This document shows, piece after piece, positions 13,806 through 23,200 of a stretch of 64,000 nt of DNA. Every line of letters starts with the position of its first letter. Position 1 is the first letter of the stretch. The notes below the pieces were generated by a model. It was not told where the DNA came from. It made no database searches and saw only the letters and a list, made by a program, of their open reading frames with translations. The position numbers and the translations under genes are program-made. Source of the DNA: Parelaphostrongylus tenuis (taxonomy: Eukaryota > Nematoda > Chromadorea > Rhabditida > Metastrongylidae); NCBI GenBank assembly GCA_019055375.1, contig JAHQIW010003648.1, positions 124,001 through 188,000 of the forward strand, written 5' to 3'.

Positions 13806-14022
13806 AGAGCTTGTGCTCCAATGTGAAGGATCGATTCATTTCTGCGAGATATTCATGTGTGATGGTATGGATCTGATGGTGAATGAAAGCGGTAGATTCG
13901 GAAAACAGGAGGGCAAGTCGTGCGAGAACAAAACCATTGAGGAGATGGAAAGAACGATAAGTTGGTCCATGAATAGAAGTGGATTGGGAATCGTTGAGAA
14001 AAGCTACGGTGAAGAGACTTAC
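13806..14022 (+). CDS. Possible exon, unidentified
   Basis: From an AG at 13806 one frame is open to a TGA at about 14023, rich in Glu, Lys and Gly, with four cysteines (LQCEGSIHFCEIFMCDGMD). The antisense strand is also open for 109 codons, so coding direction is uncertain. No partner exon or family was found. Confidence 0.25.
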
Positions 14023-14427
14023 TGAAGTTTCAATTAGGTCTAGGCATGGTATTCTCCAAATGACACAAATCATAAGGGTCACACTTCTTGAGATGTTCTC
14101 AATCCGCAGCCAATGCTATTATGTTGTAGGAGACAAGTTGGGTAAGCTTGAGCTGTTTAGAGAACTTTGAGCACGTTATGCTATGCTCTACACATAATTA
14201 ATGAGATCCTGTATTTCAATGAGCACCTCGCTCTTTTGAAGCGAGAGTTTCGCTCCGGCAATACATTCCATTTGGAAAGCACACACATAGGTTCAAGGCG
14301 TTCAATTTGTGAGTTAAAAGTGGCTACGTATGCAAGACTGTAGTGTATTTCAATCACTTGCAATAGTGAGACCCTCATCTTTCCTGCGCACTTCTTCTTT
14401 TTTGGATGCTTGGAATTCGTCCAAAAT

Positions 14428-14517
14428 GCATCTTGAGCTTTGCATTGCGCTGTTGTTTTTTATTTCCTGTGCGAGGATAACAAGCTGGAACGAAAACACC
14501 CTGTGTCACGGTCAATA
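14428..14517 (+). CDS. Possible signal-peptide exon, unidentified
   Basis: A short frame begins MHLELCIALLFFISCARI, shaped like a secretory signal peptide, then reads NENTLCHGQ before TAA. A possible donor (GTCAAT) lies inside the last codons. No downstream exon was found before repeats start at about 14610, so this may be chance. Confidence 0.25.
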
Positions 14518-14616
14518 AGATTTTAATTTTTCGTAATGGCAATATAACGTGTCCATTATAGGAGTGCTTGACTGTTCTTAAATCGTTTTGGGAAGTCTAC
14601 ATAAAGTGAACAAAGC

Positions 14617-14878
14617 GCTCGGCGCTGGTGTATCCCTGAGAGACATGAAATGCATTCGACTTCATCAGGGGCGCAGAAGTGGGTTAATGCAAAGCTGAGC
14701 TGTACAATGACTTGCAGTGTTCAACGGCAAGCCAGTTTTTTCATCCCCAGAGACAAGTCTGATACCAACATGTCTATCTCGAAATGATGGCAAGCTTATC
14801 TGACCACGGGCGCAGATCAGACCAAAGACCACGTACTCATTGCAGGACACCCCTAACTACTTCAATGCACGCGCCCCG
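14617..14878 (-). repeat. tRNA-headed SINE, family B, near full length
   Basis: On the minus strand: head GGGCGCGTGCATTGAAGTAG, a GTATCAGACTTGTCTC block, and a tail ending in a GGATACACCAGCGCCGAG-like segment. This matches the order seen in the copies at 27662 and 22586. Confidence 0.6.
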
Positions 14879-15139
14879 GACAGCCGTTTGCTCATGGAAT
14901 TGGGTTTTCGCGGTCGCATCAAGTCGAATTTTCTGGAAAAGAATACCGCTCGACTCTACTTGAAAAGATTATAGGTTGACAGTCGACTCGCATCAAAGCG
15001 ATTGTAAGAAGGCGAAGGTGCCAATCGTCAGTCCAATAAAAGTTTCATAGTATCCTAGCACAAGCGCTTATGATTAGGACAAAGTTTTATTTATTGGAAA
15101 TTTATTCATTTGACCGCCTCTTGTGGTGGTATTATGTTA

Positions 15140-15312
15140 TAATATATCCAATAATGTGCAGTGCTCTGCAAAAACATTTGCGTCAGCCGGGATTCGAACC
15201 CACATCTCACTCTTTCGGTGCAACGGTTCAGCACACGCTCCCGAAAAGAAAGAGATCTGGGTTCGAATCTCGAATGACGCAAATGTTCTTGCACAGCACT
15301 CCACATCATTGG
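15140..15312. repeat. Hairpin element with tRNA-like arms, family C
   Basis: The left arm runs from AATGTGCAGTGCTCTGCAA through GGGATTCGAACCCACATCTC. The right arm is its reverse complement (GAGATCTGGGTTCGAATCTC ... TTGCACAGCACTCCACATCATTGG). Each arm contains a B-box-like TTCGAACC/GGTTCGAA, so two tRNA-like halves face each other. Related sequences lie at 16776, 17383, 17686 and 19157. Confidence 0.8.
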
Positions 15313-15461
15313 CTTTATTTGTTATTCATACCGTGGTTGAATAGAAGTCGGTTTTCCTACAAACCTGTTGTATTTATAGCCTATCCAACTCTTCAAAATG
15401 TTCAAAAGTTTTCGTTTGTTACCGAAAAAAATAAGCTCACAAAGGACAAAAGTCAAAGATA

Positions 15462-15742
15462 AAGCTCTAGGCATTGGTCAATCCCTGACAGATGCGCATG
15501 CATTCTACTCCATCAAGCATCATTGGATATGACTGAATGCATATCTGCCCGTTACAATGGCTCGTGGTGGCCTGCCGTTGTATAGAGCCAGTCGTGCAAT
15601 CCTCTCACGCATGTCTGGTACCAGATCACCGACCCTGGAGGTAGGAAATTTTAGCTGAGCTTTAGGAGCGGGATCGAACCATCGACCACTTGTGTGTCGC
15701 AGGGCACCTGTAACCAAATGCGCAACACGTGCCTGGCTCACA
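15462..15742 (-). repeat. tRNA-headed SINE, family B, full length
   Basis: The minus-strand head (GCACGTGTTGCGCATTTGGT ... GGTTCGATCCCGCTCC) lies at about 15740-15665. The tail runs back to GGGATTGACCAATGCC at 15470. Forty bases further on, a second, shorter copy in the same orientation (15755-15955) follows in tandem. Confidence 0.75.
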
Positions 15743-15754
15743 AAGAATGAAAGA

Positions 15755-15955
15755 TAAAGCTCTCTCCGTCGATTGATTATTGAGGAATTTACTATGTATT
15801 CGCCTCGTCAACATCGTCGAAGATGACCAAATGCATATTTGACCTGAAAAATCACTTGTGATGGGCCTGCCGATGTAACATGAAAAGTGCTTCCATACTT
15901 CCATAAGACTATGGTAACAGATTGCCAACTCCACCGGAGGGATGGAGCACTTAGG
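15755..15955 (-). repeat. tRNA-headed SINE, family B, diverged tail
   Basis: Tail segment only: the AGCTCT..CGTCGATTGATTATTGAGG, GACCAAATGCATATTTGACC and GGCCTGCCGATGTAACATG blocks align with the tail of the neighbouring copy. Confidence 0.55.
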
Positions 15956-16044
15956 GAGCCAATAGAATTTTAAAAATTTACTGGTTTTAAGGCCAATCTT
16001 CAATGCACTATAGCGAAGAAAAAGTGATAGTATAGTAAGGGCCT

Positions 16045-16112
16045 TAGTGTTGTTGTGATTAGCACGCGCTCCCGCTATGGAAGAAACGCGAGTTGAACTC
16101 CTCCCGAAGTTC
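16045..16112 (+). repeat. tRNA-Gly-like SINE head, family A
   Basis: CCTTAGTGTTGTTGTGATTAGCACGCGCTCC followed by GAAACGCGAGTTGAACTCC: degenerate A and B boxes of family A. Confidence 0.55.
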
Positions 16113-16775
16113 CAAGTTTTGTGTATCACTCCACACTTTTGGATTTGTGACTATAATCATAGTGACTATTTGTGACTATAACATCATAGCAGCGCTAAAG
16201 AAGCAGTAAAATAAAGATTTTCTTTTGTAGATTTCTATAGGGTGTTTCATTTCGAACACTATACAATTTCAGCTCTTGTCTTCTTAACCGTTCATTACCT
16301 ACCACACAAAAAGTAACAGTGACTGCATGCATCTGATCGCGGTGGTAACCTTTTGGGAATATATTAGCATGAATCCTAGAGACCTATGATGAAAACATTT
16401 TCGAACCAGCAAAATAGAAGTCAAATAAAAATAATGTTTTGAACTACATAATAGTTCATGCGTTACTTATCATATCGGATTTTTCAGCCCTGGTTGCTGT
16501 TTCGAGGCTAGCGAGCGATTCTGCTACACGGATAATGAGAAATTAACTCGTAAGACATTTCAGGATCACGTTCTGCTACTTATCATTATTTATTTACATG
16601 ACCCGTCATCACATCTAATAAACAGATCCCAGCACTCTCTGTGTTCGATTTGTTTCCTCGCATACATCCTCCACAGAAGTCTTCCAACTTTTCACGTGTT
16701 GATTTGGCTGCTGCTAGAAGACTGCGTCTTGTTTATGGATATTGTAGAATGTTGGTGGAGTAGAATCTCCTTCCC

Positions 16776-16855
16776 AATAATGTGAAGTGCTGCGCAAAAA
16801 CAAATGCTGACGCAAATGATTTTTCACAGCACTCCACATTACTGGGTATACTACA
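16776..16855. repeat. Short hairpin, collapsed family C element
   Basis: CCCAATAATGTGAAGTGCTG at the left is mirrored by CAGCACTCCACATTACTGGG at the right, with only about 35 nt between. These are the outer arms of the 15140 element with the tRNA-like centre deleted. Confidence 0.75.
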
Positions 16856-17109
16856 AGATCATATCACCGCAAGAAGCGGACAATTAAATGAATTCCGATT
16901 GATTCTTCTTCCAATCTTGCAGGTAACCGAGCTGAAGCGTTTCTACGTGATAGCGAAAAGACGTTAAGAGAGGGTCTCGAACCAGTGTCTTGCTTCCTGA
17001 TGGTCTACATCACTCAGCACACCGCTACTCGTAGTCTTCTGTAGAGGGAATAGAGAATGATGCGCGTAAACAATCTCCCAGCAGCACCTTTTATTCTCTA
17101 GGCTAGCAG

Positions 17110-17270
17110 ATAAAGCCTCAATCTCTGGGGGATTAATCAATCTCTAGGGAATGCGCCATGCATTCGTCGTCATCTAGTATCGTTAGAGGTGATTGAAAGC
17201 ATATCTGGCCATCACAGCAACTCGCAGTAGCCTGCCGATGTATCAATTCAGTGCTTCTCGATGTTCTTCG
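17110..17270 (-). repeat. tRNA-headed SINE, family B, tail only
   Basis: GAATGCGCCATGCATTCGTC, GATTGAAAGCATATCTGGCC and GCCTGCCGATGTATCA match the tail of full copies. The head is missing. Confidence 0.65.
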
Positions 17271-17382
17271 CCTGGGTTCCAATATAGAACAACTCAAAAT
17301 GAGAAAAGGTCCACATCAGCATCATCATTAGATGATGGAACAGAATTCTTTTCATTTAACCGCTTTTAGCGGTGGTATGATT

Positions 17383-17512
17383 TTTTCAATAATATCCACT
17401 CATGTAGAATGATGTGCAAAACTTTCGTGTCAGGCGGGACTCGAACCCGCATTTCACCCTGACCGGAGGGGCATGCGCGAACCGTTGCACTACCGACGCC
17501 TGTTTTAACATC
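17383..17512 (-). repeat. tRNA-like element, family C, single arm
   Basis: Minus strand: GGCGTCGGTAGTGCAACGGT head, GGGTTCGAGTCCCGCCTGAC B box, then GTTTTGCACATCATTCTACAT flank. It is one arm of the family C hairpin. Confidence 0.65.
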
Positions 17513-17685
17513 GTTCTTTCTAGGCTACAACGCATCTATCTATCAGCAACCAACCGTCAACGGTTTGGCCCGAGTAGTCGCTATTGACATTGAACCCAGT
17601 CACACTGATAGATATTGGGTATTAGATGATCAAACAAAATTCGTTGTTATTCAATCGCTTCTAGCGGTGACATGATGTCAAAATA

Positions 17686-17880
17686 TGTCCAGTGATGTAG
17701 AGTGGTGTGCAAAACTTATGCGCCAGGCACGACTTGAATCTGTTGTAGCGTAGGAAGAACGGTGATAAAACAGGCGTCGGTAGTGCAACGGGTTAGAGCA
17801 CGTAATCCCGGATAGAGGGAGATGTGGGTTCGAGTCCCGGCTGAAGCAAAAGTTTTGCACATCACTCTACATCATTGGCT
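17686..17880 (+). repeat. Hairpin element with tRNA-like insert, family C
   Basis: Outer arms (GATGTAGAGTGGTGTGCAAAACTT and AAGTTTTGCACATCACTCTACATC-like) are inverted repeats. On the plus strand they enclose GGCGTCGGTAGTGCAACGGG and GGGTTCGAGTCCCGGCTGAA, a tRNA-like unit with both pol III boxes. Confidence 0.75.
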
Positions 17881-18194
17881 ATATTACAACATTGTTATTA
17901 CTGGTCAAGTTGGTCCGGGAAAGTGAACCACGGGGCCATTTTGTCCGCAAGTGCGGCGGGATCGTCAAGGGAGCGATCGAGAATTTCGAGAAGAGATGCC
18001 CACGAGACGGGTAACGGTTCTTCCAAGTACGCATGGGTGGTCACCAAGCGAAGGGCTGGACGTCGATGTGATGCCACCTTCACAGTTTCCTTCTTAACTG
18101 TGAGGATCCAGTGCTTTTAGCACTCAGTTCGTTTCTTCTTCTTCCTCTTCTTGGATGCCGTAGAATAACAGTTGAGCGAGTCGCCTTGCAATAT

Positions 18195-18316
18195 CGAGGA
18201 TAGCCTGGCTGTGGCGCTCCTAGGGCATTCGTTGTAGACTGCCGGAGAGCGTTAGGGAGGGAGCTCGGCTCGACGCCCACCGCGACCAGCATCACAACCA
18301 CTCGGCCACAGCGCCC
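18195..18316 (-). repeat. tRNA-Ser/Leu-like repeat, family G
   Basis: Minus strand begins GGGCGCTGTGGCCGAGTGGT, a classic type II tRNA A-box region, followed by a GATGCTGGTCGCGG segment and a GAGCTCC-containing body. Sister copies lie at 34199-34312 and 22975-23037. Confidence 0.65.
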
Positions 18317-18424
18317 TTACCATTTCTTATTGCTCCTTGGAAATTTGAGACAAGCAAGTACTACTTCACCATCGTTCACACTCCAAGTTAAGTGACCTTA
18401 TCAATGACAAAACACTGCCATTGA

Positions 18425-18705
18425 TAGGGATAAAGCTACCGGAATTGACCAATCCCTGAGGAATGCGGCATCCACTCGTCTTCATTAAGCGTCCTTTCGG
18501 GTGATTGAAATGCGCGTCTGGCCTTTATAGAGACTCGCAGGGGTCAACCGATGTATCAAGTCGATGCTACTACCCTCCTAAACAAGTCTAATACCAATTA
18601 AGCGACTCCGAAGGAACAAAGGGTATGATGAGCCTGAGCGCGGGATCGAGCCATCGACCACGTGTGTGTCGCAGAGTATTTCGAACCATTGCGCCACACA
18701 CGCTC
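18425..18705 (-). repeat. tRNA-headed SINE, family B, full length
   Basis: Head on the minus strand at 18705-18640 (CGTGTGTGGCGCAATGGTTC ... GGCTCGATCCCGCGC), then AGACTTG and the GGCCAGACGCGCATTTCAATC tail back to CAATTCCGG near 18440. Confidence 0.8.
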
Positions 18706-19156
18706 TTTTAGTGCCGTTACCAATCGGCAAAGTCACAAGAGCAAGCAGGAGATCACACATTCCTTTGGCAGGTGGCCGCGCTTGACTCGAGTTCGATTGG
18801 AGCGCGTTTACTACCGGGAGCAATTTCCGATTGTTGATATCCGCTTAGTTATAAACATTGCGACTGCTGATCTATCCTCTCCCCTTTATTTCACGCATTC
18901 CTTCAGTCTACCTTTAGTTTGAGCATCTCATAAGTATGTCGTTTCGGTACCTTTCCCCTCTAGCGGGGCCCATTTTTAGGGCCCCTTGGAAAAAGCGCCT
19001 TTTTTGCTTTTCTTCAGAGTTTCAGTTGTCATTCGATAGCCGGAATCCCAAGGATTTCAACGGTGTATCTCAAGTCTAAGATAGCCCACTTACAACTCAA
19101 GCATTTTTTGCTGGAAGAGTGCTCTTTCGCTAGACATCTAATAGTCATTGGATGCG

Positions 19157-19265
19157 CAATGATGTAGAGTGGTATGCAAAAACGTTTGCGTCAGCCGGGA
19201 TTTGAACCCAGATCTTACTCTTTCCGGGAGCGTGTGCTAAACCGTTGCACCACCGACGCTCATTT
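19157..19265 (-). repeat. tRNA-like element, family C, single arm
   Basis: Plus strand reads GATGTAGAGTGGTATGCAAA, then the reverse complement of a tRNA-like unit (GGGATTTGAACCCAGATCTT, GTTGCACCACCGACGCTC). Confidence 0.7.
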
Positions 19266-19359
19266 TGCACTCACTCTTTCTACGCTTTATCTGACCATCA
19301 TAACACCGCAACCGGCGGTCAAATAAGACGATTTCCGAGTCATTGAATAGCTATAATCT

Positions 19360-20180
19360 CGACGATTTTGGGTGGTATACCTGGTTTTTTCGAAAAAAAA
19401 TCTTGATTCTTTTCGGTTCAGAGGGGACAAGCCAAAAACCGACTTCAATCGCGGACTGGAAATTCTCATACGAGTGTTAGTGATTTCGAAATCAATAAGA
19501 TGCCTTTGCGCGGCGAGAAATATGCGCGCTCGTCTGAGCCTAGTTTTATTTTGGATTTACAGCATCATAAGAGGGTGTCTCGGAAAACGCCGGCGACGTG
19601 ACGCTGTAGCCAGAAATCCTAACTTTTGCATGGCCGCTAATACTCCTGTGAAAAGTTCCTCTTCAGGGAATGAGATTGGTTTTTCATTTGATCCCTTGTA
19701 AGCGAAAAAAACCATAGTTTTTGTTGCGCTGCAAAAACATGGAAAATGAGGCTGCTTTTCACACGCGGCGCGCATCCTTTGTTGCGGTATGTGGGCGGGA
19801 TTTTGCAGCATTGGTACGCGCCGCCGCGCTTTCGCAACTTCACGCGCACCCCCGAAAGGAAATGCGCGGCGAGTGCGAAATCTGATCTTCTTTTGGCTGC
19901 TGCAACGCAATAAGAAGTTTCTTTCGGAAACTAAGCATACCATCAAAATTGCCGGGATTTGTGCTATCGAATGGTTTTTGGAAATCCAGAAGAAAAGTTG
20001 TATCCAGCGAAAAGAACCCGAATGTGAAACATAATCTTATTTTTATTGCTACAGTGCAGAAGAACGTTTTCTGTTGAAACCAAGTATATCGTTGAAATTA
20101 TCGAGATTTTTGATCTATCGAGTGACTATTAAAACTCCAGAGAAGGTCAAAAAACGCGTTTTTCCAACGAGCATAAATGG
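19360..20180. repeat. Dispersed repeat, family D, long composite copy
   Basis: Contains AAGTTCCTCTTCAGGGAATGAG, the GCATCCTTTGTTGCGGTATG..GGGCGGGATTT block (also near 5770) and TATCGAGTGACTATTAAAACTC phrases shared with other D copies. Open frames on both strands up to 129 codons are repeat-derived. It ends about 100 nt before the dynactin p62 gene. Confidence 0.5.
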
Positions 20181-20250
20181 GTGCGGATAGCGGAAAAGAA
20201 GCGCCGTTCCTTAGTCGAAAGCATATCTTTGCCCATATTGCATTCATAGA

Positions 20251-20262
20251 GCTGTTTTCAGT
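20251..20262 (+). promoter_or_regulatory. Candidate spliced-leader acceptor of dynactin p62
   Basis: GCTGTTTTCAG ends 27 nt before the ATG at 20289, with no upstream coding exon. This is the usual arrangement for nematode trans-splicing. The signal resembles ordinary intron acceptors, so cDNA would be needed to tell them apart. Confidence 0.6.
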
Positions 20263-20288
20263 CAGTGTCGAAATCGGTTTATAGAGAG

Positions 20289-23200
20289 ATGGCTTCGTTG
20301 TTTCGAATGGACAGAGTTCTCTATCAATGCGAATGCGATGAATGGTGGCCACTTTGCAATCTTTACTTCTGCCGGCATTGCTCTAATATCCGGTTAGTTC
20401 GTCCTCCCCCCTACAGAGGGCATGTTATCATCAGTAACAGTTTTCTTCTATGATTAACACTTTCTCGAGCGCGGACCCACCTCTGCATCTCTACCCCCCA
20501 GCGTGAGCAGACCGTCCAGCTTTGCTACGCTGGGGAGTTAGAGATGGAGAGGAAGTGGGTCCACGGTTCCGAAAGGGTTGAGCCGATACACGAGATTATT
20601 ATAAGGATTTATTTGGCGTACCCGTCTCGGCGTGTTCGTCTTCTTCAGAGGCGATGATTCGTCGAGTCGATAGTGATGATGAGTCGATGATTCGAAACGT
20701 CACCCATTTGCCAGCCTTGAAACATGGATCATGTGGTGTCGCAGAGCTTCTCTAACCACTACGCCTATCCCTTCCCCTCCGTTCACTTATAACAAAGTCT
20801 CCCACTACTCATCGAGGTCGATGCATTGATATCAGATCTGTCTGGGAGGGTTACAGCACTGTTTGATACGTCGATAGGTTACCGCGAGCAATTGTAGAGG
20901 CCAGATCTGCACCTCAATCACCTTCATAATACTACGAATGGAATCGAATCCATGGCACGCTTATCGGGAGTTGATTAACGCCAAGAGCTTTATCCTTTTT
21001 ATTCTTTATCAACCTCATGGTTATAGCTAAATCGTCAGAATTATTATCGATTGGTAATGCCCCTGGGGTCAAAAGGAAGTCGGTCTTGATAGCTATTATC
21101 AGTTCGGTTTGATAGTTTATGTTAGTTAGATATCAATCCTACCTCAATATTGGAAAACTGAGAGTACTGAGTGGTATGAAAGACATTCGACTCCAGGCAG
21201 GAATTGAACCCATGCTTCATCCATGAGGCGCGTGCTACCACTACACCACCGAGGCCCACCGCTTTGCTACCACTACTGAAGAACTGTTCTGGCAAGTTTG
21301 TAGTTTCAGATGCACGTCATGCAGTCTGAATGAAATCGACTCGACCTTCTGTCCGAATTGTTTGGAGAATATTCCGGCAGGCGAAGCTCGAGTGAAACGG
21401 AACAGATGCGTCAACTGTAATCAGTGTCCGATATGTTGTGCGTCTACTTTTTAATTTTTTTCCTTCCATACTTTAGGAACGTTCAAGTAGGCACGTGTAG
21501 CACAGTGGTCAGAAGTGCCTTGCAATACATGCATGGTTCTTAGTTCAATCACGCGTCCCGACTTTTCTCCGGGGTTGGCAGAATTTCTGGTGCCCAGACT
21601 TTTCTCTGGAGCATAGCAGCTCTTGTACATTTGTAGACCGTCACCATAAGTCAATGCTTGAGTCAGTAGCATGTCGAGCATGAAGCAAAACTTTCAATCT
21701 CGGGCGGGAGTTGAACTCACGTTTCACCGTTTTAGGAGCATGTACTAACCACTACACCTCCCGGGCTCCTTGTCCTGCTACTATTTTTTTTGTAAGTGTA
21801 AGTCAGACATGCATTCAATCATTCTTCTAGCGATATTTGGTATAGTCCCCAGTCCCCATGACGCATTCCCAAAGGATTGATTCCAAGGCCACACGCTTTG
21901 GTGCGCATATGTTCTATTTTTCACAGGCCACTCCTTTAGCGGTGGTAAGGTGTCATCACTATACTAACTATAATGTTGATGATATACCAAACTGTGGGTC
22001 TCGAACGGCAGGTGAACCCTTGTCTCACCTTTTTTAGTGGTGTCTGCTAACCACTGCACTACTGGGGCTCCGTTCTGCCTTCACTGCCTCTGCTTTCTCT
22101 TTCTAAATCTTTTAAATTTTTTCATTTAGCGATGGTATTGACGACAAGAGCCGTGGGTGAATTGTGTCACTTGATGTGCTCGACGTGCCGATGGTCGACG
22201 AGGGATTCGGATACGCCCGATCAGCCATCGAGTATCAACTGGCCAGTGTCAGTTATGAGAGGTTTTTTTCGCTATTGAACATAGGTGTAGGATTCCCACC
22301 ATTCAGTGGCAATTTCGGAAACGTTGTGAGATCTTGAAAATGTAGAGGAGCCTAGTAGAAGTATTCCAATAGTTTTCCACTAATCTGATCCACCTGGCTC
22401 TTGCGCTGCAAGCAGCTCTTCTTGATCACATAATATGTCCCATGCTTGTTAATCTCCTTATTGGAGTACCACATACATCACTCTCGGCTATCGCCTGGAG
22501 GTGTCCGGAAATCAATGGCATTTACCTGTGCCACATGATATTTTTGGACCTTTGGCAACTATTTGTATCATTTACAAATCCTTATAGCGAGTGCTACGCA
22601 GTGGTTAGGGTGCCCTGCGACACTCACGTCAATTGTTTTATCCCGTCCTGAGCCGTCCTGAGGTCTCATGCAGCCTTCTATCCCTCCAGGGCCAGTGAAT
22701 CGGTACCAGACTTGTCCGGTGGGATAGCAGCACTGTCTTGATTCTCGGTATGCCGCCGCGAATCATTGTTAAGGCCACATCTGCATTCAATCACTTCTGA
22801 CGATTCTTGATGATATTGAATCGTGGCGTATCTCTCAGAGATTGTCAACGCCAAAAATCTATCGTTTATCCTTTATTTTTTCCATGCCTTGAATCCTGTA
22901 ACAAAGGCAGAATCGACAGCTTCAAGGAAGAGCTTTGTGTGACAAAATAAACTTTTCGCATTCTATTATCCGGAGAGCTGGGTTCAGTCCCACGCGCGCT
23001 GCGAAGAACATCACAACACTCGGCTATGGCGCCCCCGACAAATTAACTATAAGAGATAAAATTCATTTTAGTTTATACTTTTCTTCTCCTTTGCTCATTC
23101 ATGTGATTTACATTTGATGCAATTGGGCTCTATCTGTTATTATAATGCAACTCATTGAGTGTGACCCATATGTGACTCACATTTTTGTGAATGTGTTTAA

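Noticed and set aside
15662..16129. 155-codon open frame on the minus strand
   Set aside because: It runs through two family B SINEs and a family A head, so the openness follows the repeats.
17760..17845. Possible functional tRNA gene in a hairpin
   Set aside because: B box is perfect, but the acceptor ends and anticodon stem do not pair; it is embedded in a repeat with inverted arms.
19557..19946. 129-codon minus-strand frame
   Set aside because: It lies entirely in a family D repeat whose other copies have no matching frame.
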